From positions 45,741,375-45,805,374 of the forward strand of contig CM061142.1 of assembly GCA_030789695.1 (NCBI GenBank): DNA of 64,000 nucleotides, given 5' to 3'. Position 1 is the stretch's first letter. Each line of letters begins with the position of its first letter. Under the pieces are notes generated by a model. That model saw only the letters and a list, made by a program, of their open reading frames with translations, had not been told where the DNA came from and made no database searches. A program made the translations under genes and the position numbers. Positions 21,761 through 33,187 of this stretch are shown here, one piece after another. The DNA is from Scilla litardierei. Its lineage: Eukaryota; Streptophyta; Magnoliopsida; Asparagales; Asparagaceae.

Positions 21761-23619
21761 TTTTCCACTTTGTTTCCCTGAAAGTTGAAATTTTTATGAA
21801 TTTTTTTTCTTTTTCAGAAATTCAGAGATGGTATAGAATTTTTAGCAAATTCTGTGTGCCGTGCAAATTTCATTTTGTTTTTCTTTAACGAAATGGGATC
21901 AAATTTTGATCTAAATGCATGATCTTTTATCCGTAATTTCAATTTTTAAGTGGGCCATATGGAAATTTTTAACTTGAAATTTAATTTTTTAATAGGTCTC
22001 TGAGATGGTATAGAATTTTTTAATGGGTCTTTGAGAATTTTTAATGGTTCGTACAAGATATTCCAATTTTTCGTTAGCAGGTTGGCAGTGATAATTTGTC
22101 GTTCGACACTTTTTTCTACAGATGATAAACTGGTGAAAAAGAGTGGTATTGCCAGAATGCATATTCGTTTCAGTAATTAGAGGAGGGGGAACAATAATTC
22201 TAATTTCATCTATGGCAAAGATTGCATTTTTAACAATGTTGAGTTCCAATTCTCTTATCATCGTGTTCTCAATGTTTCATGGTGAATTATGGATCCTTCA
22301 CCAGAGACGAGGGAGCAGATGGCAAGGGATGCGCTTGATATCGGAAGGAACGATGAAGGTGGTCGATCCTGGGAACCTCGAGGGCGAACTCTATGCCAGA
22401 GCGATCGCTGGATACTCGCCGCTCTGGCTTCTAATCTGGGCCACAGTAATGGACCTCTTGCTCTGGCTTCTGATCTGGGCCACGGTAATGGGCCTCTTGA
22501 TCTAGCTTTTAGTTGATTACGCCGAAGGATTTTGATTCGCTTGATGTCATCATAGTTATTAGATCCCTTTGAAGTTTATTGATGCCATCTAAATTTTATT
22601 TGCCATCGAAAATTTCTCTGCTTTAGTTGTGTTGGGAATTACTCCAAGGATAATTGATTGGGTGGTTTATTGTGGACCATTACATGATAAGTTTCTGATT
22701 TTTTCGTGTCTTAAAATCTTCATTGAATTTTTCAGAACAAATTTCTATTTATATTTTAAGCATGAAATGGATATATCTATGTATATTTTAGTACGAGAGT
22801 GTTTAGAATAATAAAAATTGCAGCTTTTTGTTAAATCGCCTGAAACTATTTCCCCCGAGTTCTACTGTATTATGCCTTTGATTTTAATTCAATAATTTAT
22901 TTTGATCTCTTTTTTAAAGTTTTGGGCAATGGAATTTTTCAGTAAATTATGCAAATGCTTAACCTATAATGTAAGAAAAAGAAAGAAACTGTTTGATTTT
23001 TTGAGGATTTCAATTTTGATGAATGGATCCGAATATGCTATTTTGCTGACTTCTTTTGTTCTGGCTGAAATTTCAAAAAATCAATCCGTTTATTTTTTCT
23101 GTTTTGTTTTGAATTAATTGGTGATGATTTTTCTCTTTTTCTTTTTTGGATATGGAAATGTTAAAATGCATGTGACCAATTATGGTCCTTTCATTGCCTA
23201 ATTAGTAAGAAAAAGATATGTAGATTGCTCTCTTATTGACATACGTTGGAGAATAATTCAGTATTGCTTGCTATTCTTAAATTATTACTACGTTGTGATT
23301 CATATTTGAATGAGTTATTAACTTTGCATCGATGATATTGTTGTATTTCTGTATTGATTTTTGAAAAAGCACTGTTGCATATTATTTAGTTCTTCCCTTT
23401 TATTGTTATGTGTTATTTGTACCTCAAATTCTTTTTGCTCAATTATCTTTTCCCTCTCTTTTCCATGTTATGTCATGTTTTGATTTTTCTGCTCTCTATC
23501 TCTATGTTATACCTTCGGGTTGTTCTGCTACCTCTTTCCATATTATGATTGTATTCAGTCTACACTATAATTCCAAGAAGGCCGTGTTCATTAATCTTTG
23601 TCATTGGTTTGCATTGGTT

Positions 23620-23745
23620 CACAGAGATCTGTCGGCTGACGAGGCTGAGCAGGGTGATATCAAGCTCCTAACTAAAGACCGTCTGGAAAAATGGTGCACT
23701 TTATCATCCAATACATGCGAGCTTTGCACGGAAGAGAGTGATATC
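23620..23745 (+). pseudogene. Possible LINE C-terminal zinc-binding (zf-RVT) fragment
   Basis: The reading LLTKDRLEKWCTLSSNTCELC resembles the LPTKDRLxxWGxxxxxxCxLC segment at the end of plant LINE ORF2, also seen at about 59930-59990 here in the opposite strand. It is followed by a small repeat of GTGATATCAAAGGGTCTAGC. It is too short to be certain. Confidence 0.35.
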
Positions 23746-24489
23746 AAAGGGTGATATCAAAGGGTCTAGCTCACGAAGATCGCAAGTATTTGATCGATAA
23801 AGTTCCCGGGGAGAGTGATATCAAAGGGTCTAGCTCACGAAGAAAGAGATCTATGCTCAGCTCTGTCGGAGGAATTTGTTTGATGTAGGAACTAATGTGA
23901 GAAAAATTGAGAATTTGGGGGAAAGGTCAAATTTTTATATTAATTGTTTTGTTGAACTATAAAATTTTGATTTGGTGAATTTTACAGGAATTTTGGATGA
24001 AAAAGGAAAGAAATGGGATTTGCATGTCCATTTCGTGTAAATTAAGCATTGGCGATTACGTGGATCGATAGTCAGAGATACTGGAATTTTGTCCCGACAA
24101 AGGAATCTAGGTATTAGTTCTTTCTCTTTCACTTGGGAAGCAATCCATTGTATTTGAATGTTAGTTATATCCAAGTTAAACATTTGCATGAAAAAATTAT
24201 GATTCTCCAAACGGCACGTGGACATGTAAGTTCTCTTTATGGTGTTGCACTCCTGATACAAGTGTAAAGAGGGACTCAAGCCATAGAGAGTTGTCGTACG
24301 AATTGTCGAGAGATTTCGGTGGTAACATTTTGGTGCTATCTGTCGGACATGGCATCGTTGTGGTATACTCTACGATCCTTTCTTTTTATTTGCTCCTTTA
24401 GATTATGATATCATCCTGAATTTACTTGAAATTTTAGTTGATATTAGTTGAAATATCCATAAATTTTAAATCTTTCGACAGAATTGTAG

Positions 24490-25570
24490 TTAATATTTGA
24501 AATCCTCCATGCAAGCCTTAACCAGAAATCCTCCAAATGCTTGCAACTTGCCTCAAATTTACACTGGTGCTAAAAAAACGTGACCTGATCCAAATGCAAA
24601 TACACTATGCTGGTGCTAAAATTGACCAGAAATTTGGAGAAATCCCATTCATCCAAGTGTAAATATAATTGACCTGAGGCTAAAATTATTCATGGAGAAA
24701 TTTGGCCAGAAATTCACTGCTAAAATTTGACCAAGAAATTATTGACCTGAAACTATTGACCAAGAAATTTGAAACCCATAGTGTATTCTGCATAGTGTTT
24801 TCAAGAAATTACCGGATCAAATTTGAATGACTAAAATTCTGCAGTCAATTTGAGGCCAATAAATTCAATTTGAACCCAATTATACAAATTAGAATGGCTA
24901 AAATTCTGTATTCAAATAGAATTCTGTATTCTGCATAGTGTATTCTGCATAGTGCCATTCAAATCCATAGTGTGTTCTGCATAGTGTATTCTACAAATTG
25001 AATTATTCTGCATAGTGTATTCAAGAAATTACTGGATCAAATTGAATTTGAGGAAAGAATTTGACCAAGAAATTATTGACCTCAAATTTTAGCCATTTCA
25101 AAATTATTCATGAGAAACTTGCACAGAAAACCCATTCAAATTCTCAAACCCATTCCAGTAATTCTTGCCTCAAATTGACCAGAAATTTACACTTGCAACT
25201 TGCCTCAAATTTACACTGCATTAGAGCTTGATATTCCCTACATTGCTGTTGATAGAATTTGACCTGAGCCAGTGAATATAATTGAATCTTTGGCAAACTT
25301 CAAGTATGTTTTAACTATATTCAAAAATCTCAATATAATTTCAGTATAATCCTAACTTCAGTTTTGCATTTTCCCATTTGAACATACCTGGCATAGCAAT
25401 AAAGAAACATACTCACTTCTGTTTTGCATATGCAAGTTCAACCCATTTTAGAGATTATATGCCTTAACTCCAAATGCAATAAAGAAACATACTCACTTCA
25501 GTAGGGAATATCAATAAAGAAACATACTCACTTCAGTTTTGCATATGCAAGTTCAACCCAATTTGAATCT
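24490..25570. repeat. Degenerate short-repeat region in the Helitron
   Basis: Phrases recur in irregular order: GACCAGAAATTT, ATTCTGCATAGTGTATTC, CTTGCCTCAAATTTACACT, and three copies of AAGAAACATACTCACTTC near 25405-25530. No coding signal was seen. Confidence 0.6.
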
Positions 25571-26767
25571 GGCATATTCAGTGTCTGAAATCCGGCAAGT
25601 TCAACCTCTAATTAGTTTTGAAGTATGCCAGGATTGCAGGTAAGAGATTTCTGGTTATGCTAGGATTGCAAGTCCAACCTCTACCAATGGCATACCCTGG
25701 TTAATCAACGCAACAAGCATCAATATTATGAACTTACCTCCAATAGCTGGACATGATATCATCTGAAACTTGATTGCAGGTCTAATTATGATTGGGGCGA
25801 TGCTCTTTAAAAAGATTCGTTTTTTCTTCAAAGAAATTGCAGGTATGATGCTAACAGGTAAAACTTGCGGTTCTCAAAGAGTTTTTTGGTTCTTCAAAGA
25901 TTTTTTTTCGCATCAAATCTTGGGGTGTATATATATGTAATTTTGTCATGTTTGGGCTTATATATGTAATTTTTAATCTCCATTATATGAATGAAATTAC
26001 AAGTTTTTTTGTTTTAAATATTTGATTTGGTTTGGGATATTTGATTTGGGTTGCTCGGTTCTAGATGCTACCTTTAGATATTTGTTGGGGGTTTCCATTT
26101 GTGTTTTAAAAATTTTTTTTATTTGATCTGTTGAAATTTGATGAATAGATTTAAAAGGATCTGTAATTTTATATATCCGAAAGATTGGATATTGGTAATT
26201 TTATATATCTGAAAGATTATTTTATGTAGATGGTTGTTTCTTTTTATAAAAAATATTACGCATTGAATAACTTGGAGTATTTCATTTGCATTATTGAAGG
26301 AGAGGTTAGGTTTCGTTGGATTATTATAACATGTATGATGCTGAAAAATTGTTGCTGCAGCTCCTTTTTCAAAGAAACCTTAGTCATCGTCTTTTCTTAC
26401 TTCTCTTCCCTTGAACAAAGTTAAAAATTTGAAGTTAACAACAGATTGTTTTGAATGTTTCATTAAATTCATGGTTAGAAATGCTATGATCATCATTTCT
26501 TTTTTCAAATTGCTGAGTGGTTAGAAATGCTGAAATTTGTTGGAGTTTGTTCAAATTGCTATTGCTATGATCAGCCAATGCTTATGCTAAGTGGAGTTTT
26601 TGCAATTATCAAATTTGCCGATCATAGCCATTTTCTGAATGTTTCATTAAATGATAATCATCATTTCTAACCATTGATCTTCAAATTGTTTTGTTGAAGT
26701 TTGTGTATATCAATATGAAGGTTGTTCAAATTGCTATGGCTATGATCAGCAAATGGCTATGATAATA

Positions 26768-27119
26768 TTCTGTGGTGCTAACACAAGATGGGATGTGTGG
26801 ACTTGGGGCTAGCCATGGCCTCCTGGGGACATGTATTACTCTTCTCTTCTTCTCTTACCTTCTGATTTTGTTAAAGCATCTGCTTCCTTACAATTCATAT
26901 AGATTTATTTTCTCAGTAAGCAAATATCTATCCCTGTACGAGTACAAGGTCTTGAGCAAATAAGGTTGATATCAGTTGGTGATTTTCATAATTTAGCACT
27001 TTCGGAGGATGTCACATTATGGGCATGGGGAAATAATGAATACGACTAGCTTGGTACCGGGGATACCCAGCCTAGATCACCCCCTATTCCAGTTCAGGGG
27101 CTAAATGGTCTCACAATGG
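26768..27119 (+). pseudogene. Captured fragment of an RCC1-repeat (regulator of chromosome condensation) gene, two exons
   Basis: The first exon-like piece (26768-26830) reads SVVLTQDG and, after a small shift, VWTWG-stop-PWPPGD. The second (26964-27119) reads VDISVGDFHNLALSEDVTLWAWGNNEYD, a stop, then LGTGDTQPRSPPIPVQGL. These are typical RCC1 blades, with WAWGxNxxGQLGxGD as the repeat hallmark. An intron-sized gap of ~130 bp separates them and a GTGCGT donor-like site follows. The gene is broken by stops and a shift, so it is a relic carried by the Helitron. RCC1-type beta-propeller proteins act as exchange factors or light/chromatin regulators; which plant member this came from is unknown. 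Confidence 0.8.
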
Positions 27120-27849
27120 TGCGTGTCCTTACTGATGTGCTGCTTTCTTCCCTTTAGTTTTTCTTTTTTCAATAAAGTAATTTGTATAGACACAAATATT
27201 ATCAAGTGTCTTCTAAATTTTGCTTATACGTTCTGCTAAACCCAAAATATGTTTAGTTTCTACAATTGATCCAAATTTCATGTGTTATCTTTGTTGCCAT
27301 TTGTTGAACTGATCTTCTGGATGAAAATGGTCTGATTTTTTTGTGCTGCATTGCATCTGAATCTTTGGCAAAGAAGGAAACCTAACATACATATTAATAG
27401 TGCCATGACTTGCTGATAACTTTTTATTTGATGGTGATTTACTCGGTCCTTCACAAGCTTAGACTTTTTTTGTTGTCTATAAATTCCTTATGTCTACATC
27501 TGGGTCTTTGGGACTTTGAATAGAGATACTTGATTCGATGGGTTGATGTTAGCTTACCTCAATGGCAATTGGTCTATTTTAAGCTTCACATTTGCTTTTA
27601 TCTCCTTTTTTGTACGTAATTTTTGGTAAGTATTTTATGCCGGAAGACCTTTGTGAAGCCACTCTAAATGCAATGATACTAACATGCTTATGCTCAGAAT
27701 GAACGAGATAGAAAGTTAAGCATTTACACATGTTTCCTTTATGCGGTAACAATACTAATATACTTACTCGTATCCTTTTTGTGAAGTTGCATGACCAAAT
27801 TCTCAGTTATTTTTCTATTAAAGATAGAGCAGTATGATACTAACATGCT

Positions 27850-27957
27850 TATCCTTTTAGAGGATGTCATGTTATGGGCATGAGGAAATAATGAATACAG
27901 CCAGCTTGGTACATGGGATACCCAGCCTAGATCACAACCTATTCCAGTTCAGTAGCA
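27850..27957 (+). pseudogene. Second, more decayed copy of the RCC1 exon
   Basis: GATGTCA(T)GTTATGGGCATG(A)GGAAATAATGAATAC, then AGCTTGGTAC and GATACCCAGCCTAGATCAC, match 27008-27095 with extra stops. It is a duplication of the captured exon about 850 bp downstream. Confidence 0.8.
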
Positions 27958-28544
27958 AATACGCTAGGTGACCATGATATATATGCAATCTTCTTGATCT
28001 CATTTTTTGGAATTTGCTAAATTTCATGCTTTAGAATGTGGCTGTGAACAACTTTGCCTCTATTTCAAAATGGCTTAGACAGTTGAGCCGTTGGCAACAA
28101 AGGACATTGTTTCTTCTTATGCTTTGAGTTTTGAACATGTTGAAAAGTAATGAAAGGAACCCCATGATAAGATTCACATTATAAACAGGTTGCTTATGCG
28201 AAGTTCATAGTTCATACTATCAATTAATTTTTTAAACTCTCTAAATAAATAAAAATGTACATGGACCCTTTGCACCAGCTAATATAGTTCTGCCCTTTTA
28301 ATCTGGCACATCCCAATTGAAAGAGAGGCCATGAAATCAACCTGGCTGTTTGTTTGTGTGCAAAATGCTTAGATTTAGAGTCGATCAATAATCTCAATTG
28401 CATGATATCTCACTGTTTATTTGTGCACAAAACTTTAAGTTTTGACTGCAATGCAGAATATTTGATTCTTGGAACATTGATTTGAGTGATTCCAAGATCC
28501 ATAGCACATCTGAGTTTAAATCCGAGCCTAATTCTGGGAAATTT

Positions 28545-28710
28545 CACAGAGGGCAGATGACATCCTCCTCCGGGAGTTTGAGCGAAGAATTTCTTTCAGC
28601 AATTTCCAGATTGCGAGCTTTATTAAACGTCACATACTCAGTCGCAGAAGGCCGATAAACAGATGGAAGTACATGATAGAGGAGTTAGGTCCAAATGCTA
28701 AAAAGGGGAA
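28545..28710 (+). other. Exon-like open segment, not recognised
   Basis: A continuous reading EFERRISFSNFQIASFIKRH followed by ILSRRRPINRWKYMIEELG is basic and aromatic and looks like conserved protein sequence rather than random DNA. Another frame is also open for part of the stretch. I do not recognise the family. It lies between the RCC1 and alanyl-tRNA synthetase fragments, so it may be a further captured exon. Confidence 0.35.
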
Positions 28711-28838
28711 CCCCCCTTTCAACTGCAAGCATTAATATTTAAGCATTAAATATTTTTTATTGATCGATTAACACATCCTGATAATCTTTGTTGTGCTCAA
28801 CTTATTGCAGGTGTATAACCTACATGATCTAATCAACC

Positions 28839-28942
28839 TATTTTGGTGGAGATGAGAAGGCTGGACTTGCTCCAGATAATGAAGCTAGAGACATATGGCT
28901 AAAATTTCTTCCACCTGAGCGTGTATTGCCATTTGTTGCAAG
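28839..28942 (+). pseudogene. Captured alanyl-tRNA synthetase exon
   Basis: The frame reads [20 protein letters not shown] and then [12 protein letters not shown], a segment of the catalytic domain of plant alanyl-tRNA synthetase just before its conserved DNFWEMGDTGPCGP motif. It ends at AAG followed by GTAATT, an intact splice donor, so the exon boundary of the donor gene appears to be preserved and genomic DNA, not cDNA, was captured. The enzyme attaches alanine to tRNA-Ala; this 35-codon piece alone cannot. The upstream sequence (TTATTGCAG at 28802-28810) offers an acceptor, but the codons between do not match. Confidence 0.8.
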
Positions 28943-31717
28943 GTAATTTATTATGAAACTTGCCATTGGTGAAGAGAGATACAACTGTAACAGTGAGAGT
29001 TGATGATGATTGAATGATCTGTTGGTATCAAATACATAGATTTCCCAATCTGTATTGAAGTCTATTACCACATTGGGCTTACTTGCAGATTTATCTAATG
29101 AGCTTTATATACATTTTGCATAAAGAATCACGTATTCAAATTTGATGTTCTCCCTCGATGCAGAAGATGTGGCATGTTCTGAACTTAGACTAGAGATGGA
29201 CTCATGTAATAAAAGGAAGAATCCAGGCCGACTAGGATGATTTCAACATTTTTAATAGGTCATATGTAAGGAAAAGATGCAAAAACAAATTAGGATTTTT
29301 AGCAGTATCATGCCTGTGATTCATTCAGCCATTATATGAGAATGAAGTGAAATAAACCCTTTTTTAAATAGGCTAGAAGTAAAAAAAGGAAAATTTTAAT
29401 GTAAGACATAAACTGAATGGACGTGCTTAATTTATATATCTAGGACATTAACATTAGCTAGCCCCCTTGCCACTCATAAGTCATAACTGATCTGTATCGA
29501 TTGATAGGACCGAAGTTTACATATGAGAGCTAAGAAATCACAACAACCTCTGTAGACAAATAAAACCCGATATAAAGTGAGTAGCCAGGTTTAAACTGGT
29601 TATAAAACTGTAAGTTACATGTGGCTGACTAGGCATCAAGAATTGGTTTGAGTAATTGTCTTCATGATTTAACCAACAAGGTTATACTTGGATATAAAAG
29701 ACACTACATAAGAATTATGTATGACATTAAACTCTCATGAACTTCTATAGGATGCAGAACAATCAGCTCTCCATTATAACAGACTAGGCATCCAAAATAT
29801 CTTGATAAGCAGTAAAAAAATTTGGTAAGGACAACAATGAATACTGAAATATATAGTTTTGGTGAAGAAAATAAATTTTAATTGGTGTGAATATGATTGC
29901 GTGAAAAGAGCTAAACCCGACTGCCAGAATGTATCAGTAGGTTATGACATGATACACCTAAATGTGCATTTTGAGTAATCTCTGCTTCCAGTAATACGAT
30001 TCAAATCTTTGTTTCAATTAATGAAATAGACCTTTAGTTTAACTACTACTACTTAGGCTATATGCAGACATTTAACATTGAAATAAAGCTGTTCAGAAAT
30101 CGGTTGTGTTTTTGACTTTGATTTCTGGTCCATTTACCAATTCAATATCAATTTTGGATGTTTTTTGTATTGAGAATATGGATGAAAATGCATAGGTAGC
30201 TATCAAAAATCACATCAATTGGCTTGCCAGAATCAACGAGTTTGTTGAACAGTTGAATGTTGATCAGAGAACCTTTAGTCTGTTGGTATCCTATAATGGG
30301 TACAATATCATGTTACTCCTTTTTTTACCAGTATATGCATTTTGACTACTGTATTTTCATGGGTAGCTATGCGTGAATATCTCATTGTATGATTATATGT
30401 CCAACATATATATTATTATCCTTTTCCTTTTGTTCAGGCGCAGGAAAGACATTAATGCTATGTTTTGTGCTTATTCAAAGAAGAGTCTCACTACAACTTA
30501 AAAGCATCGAGAGCGTTGCTGAAACCATGAGTCATAATGCTTCATACATCGTGGAGGATCAACTGCTGCAACTTACAGGTTTTTACCTGGCGGAAAAAGC
30601 ATATTTGTACCCTAACCAGATGATCAATATGTCTGTATTGTCTGCTATATATATACAAGTATGGTGTGTTCTGTTAATGAAGTGCCCCCCTGTGGATCCA
30701 TTTCTGCATTCTTGAGCTGCATGAATTATGTTGTGAAATGTTAATCAGTATTTGTCGTAGCTGAGCAATCATTTGGGTCCAAGCTTGGTGGTGTTGCCGG
30801 TTGTGGCTGTTGTTTTCATTGATCAATGTTTGTTTAATGTTTAATCTTTTTTCATAATAAAAATTTCATGAGTTTTGGACATTGGCTATCATTTTTACAC
30901 GCATGCTTCCATATGCTATTCTGATATGTCTGTGCCTATGAACTCGACAAGCTTACCGTTTTCTTTTTTACTTCTTAGTTATTTATTGCCACTTATTTGT
31001 CCTCCCATGAGTTCTTTGATGTATTGACCAGCAATGTTTTCCTTTTTTATCTTTAGCAACATGTTTTAGCATTTATTTGAGGAACGAATGCCCATAATTT
31101 TTTGATGATTGTGGAAGGCAAAATGAAGCTGGGAGGGGAGATGGCGACGTCGATGACGAAGACAACACTACGACTTTGCGTCAGCCGCATGAACTCGAAG
31201 GCTACGACAATGAACATGATGGCAATTATTTTTTGCATACCGAAAGGTGGTTAATGTTGTTGACAATATATTTGTAGGAATTTATGTATGGATGCGAGAC
31301 CTTCTCACTTTGAGCTAATTATTAAATGTTAACGTTTGCAATATCCAATAACCGGTGCCTTTTGATTAAATGAGTATATATATGTTGACTGTCCTTTTGG
31401 CATGAAACTATTATAATATTATATCAAAATATTCTGAGAATGATGATTGCTTGGTGTTCAAAACTAATGAAACCTATATAGAAGGTTGATATCATGAAAA
31501 ATGATTTGTGATTGGAGAGTGAGTGCTCTTGCGACTTACTTAAAGATTTATGCTTCTATTTCTGCTACATCATCATCAGTGGAAGTCTGTGTAGAAATGA
31601 AACTGTGTATGATGTTGCATTCTAGGTCTACCAAGTACTAAAGTTTTTATAGCTAAATTTGGTGTTTTACTGATGAATTTGATGGGATTTCATATGAAAT
31701 GGGCATTCTTTCTTTTA

Positions 31718-32420
31718 AATTTTGAAAGTCGCCGAAGGTATTGTTGTTCTTTTAAATTTTTAAAGGCACCGAAGGCGCTCGCGTGCGCCGAAGGCGTTGC
31801 TGTTCTTTTAAATTTTGAAAGGCGCCAAAGGCGCCCGCGAGTGCCCGCACGTGCCGAAGGCATTGTTCTTCTTTTAAATTTTGAAAGGCGCTCACGCGCA
31901 ACGAAGACCCCCCATTTTTTTCTGTTTTCCTTTTGTCCGCAAAAAAACCGCGAATGCGGACAATTGTTCTGTTAAATTTTGAAAGGCGCCGCGCGTGTCG
32001 AAGGTGTTGTTATTCTTTTAAATTTTGAAAGGTACCCGTGTAGAAGGCGGGTTGTTGTTCTTTTAAATTTTGAAAGGCGTCCGCGCCGAAGGCAATATGT
32101 TATTCTATTAAAATTTGAAAGGGGGTGTAGTTATTTTAAATTATGAAAAGCACATGCGTCTACGCGCCCGTGCCAAAGGCACCCGGTGAATTTTTTTACC
32201 CTAATTTTTTGTTTCATGCCGAAATTGTTGTTCTACGCCGAAATTGTTATTCAGCACCGATGGTCCCCACGCCGAATTTGTTGTTATGTGTCAAAGACGT
32301 TTGTGCCGAATTTGTTGTCTCGCACTTAAGGCGCATACGCCGAATTTGTTGTTCTGTGCCGAATGCACCCGTGCTGCTAAATATTTTTACGCTAATTTGT
32401 TGTTCTTTTAAACTTTGGCT
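31718..32420. repeat. Minisatellite near the Helitron 3' end
   Basis: Repeated units of TTGTTCTTTTAAATTTTGAA and AGGCGCC(G)AAGGCG with variable GC-rich spacers. A related stretch at about 57968-58010 precedes the other Helitron 3' end, so it is a family trait. Confidence 0.75.
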
Positions 32421-32474
32421 GCAGAAATAATTTTTTGGGGAATAAAGATTTCGCGAGGAAAAATATTAAATGAA

Positions 32475-32503
32475 CCGTGCCCGCGGGCACGGGTTATGAC
32501 TAG
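32475..32503 (+). other. Helitron 3' terminus: hairpin plus CTAG
   Basis: The palindrome CCGTGCCCGCGGGCACGG, a 7-nt spacer and CTAG, then T: the canonical 3' end required for Helitron transposition. Confidence 0.9.
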
Positions 32504-33187
32504 TATATATATATATAGACACACATCGTGTTGCCATTTACTTCAGTGTGCACATTATATTTTTTGTCTCTGATGTTGATTTCGTCGCTCGACGATTATA
32601 TTGATTAAATAGAATTCTTTCTATGAAATCATAGAATTGTTTTCCATGCACTAAATTCACTAAGAATGTTGATATTGGAGAGTATATTCCATAACTCAAT
32701 ATGTGAAATTGATTTGAGTTTTGATGATTTCATTTTTCGATTTTCGACTATGTTCTCGTTGGCACACTTTGATTATCTTCGTGATTTTACTTCAGTGTCA
32801 TTTGAACCATGGTCGTATTCTACGATTCTCGTGCTTTTAGATTAGCCATTGTTGTTGTCGTTGATCTCCTCCCGCTCTTTTTGCTAATGCCAAAGGGGGA
32901 GATAATTAATAATGACGATGTGCTAAATGATAATTTAAAGCAATTTACCGTGAATCTAATTTGATATGTTAGATTCAGAGCGAGTTAAGATATAAAAACG
33001 GATTAAGATCCTAAATTTCAATAATTGGGTTCATATTTTATACTTTCCTCGTCTGCTTGATGCGTATGATTATTATTTAATATGGAATTAACGTGTCATC
33101 AATACAGGGGAAGTAAGTAAATTTCATTTGACTCATTATTATTGATTATTATTTATGTTGGTTTGTCATCACCAAAAAGGGGGAGAA
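32504..33187 (+). other. Sirevirus 3' end with two polypurine tracts
   Basis: This is the non-coding end of the element. AAAGGGGGA is at 32892-32901 and AAAAAGGGGGAGAA at 33174-33187, the latter touching the 3' LTR. Multiple polypurine tracts are a reported Sirevirus feature. Nothing else was seen. Confidence 0.75.

Larger units (their letters stand above)
20847..32503 (+). mobile_element. Large non-autonomous Helitron carrying host gene fragments
   Basis: The 3' end is diagnostic. The GC-rich palindrome CCGTGCCCGCGGGCACGG (32475-32492) is followed by GTTATGA, CTAG and then a T in a TA tract. The 5' end is taken at TCTATAAAACATG directly after the TA microsatellite, but the preceding base is T rather than the expected A, so this end is less sure. 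I see no Rep/helicase coding sequence. The interior holds short tandem repeats, and exons related to RCC1-repeat and alanyl-tRNA synthetase genes in the plus orientation, consistent with transposon gene capture. A related 3' end lies at 57957-58088. The remaining AT-rich sequence between the sub-features shows no recognisable gene. Confidence 0.75.

Noticed and set aside
30389..30715. GAGKTLML reading after a CAG acceptor-like site, resembling a P-loop
   Set aside because: Only the short GAGKT matches; flanking residues do not fit kinesin, myosin or another P-loop family, so it may be chance.
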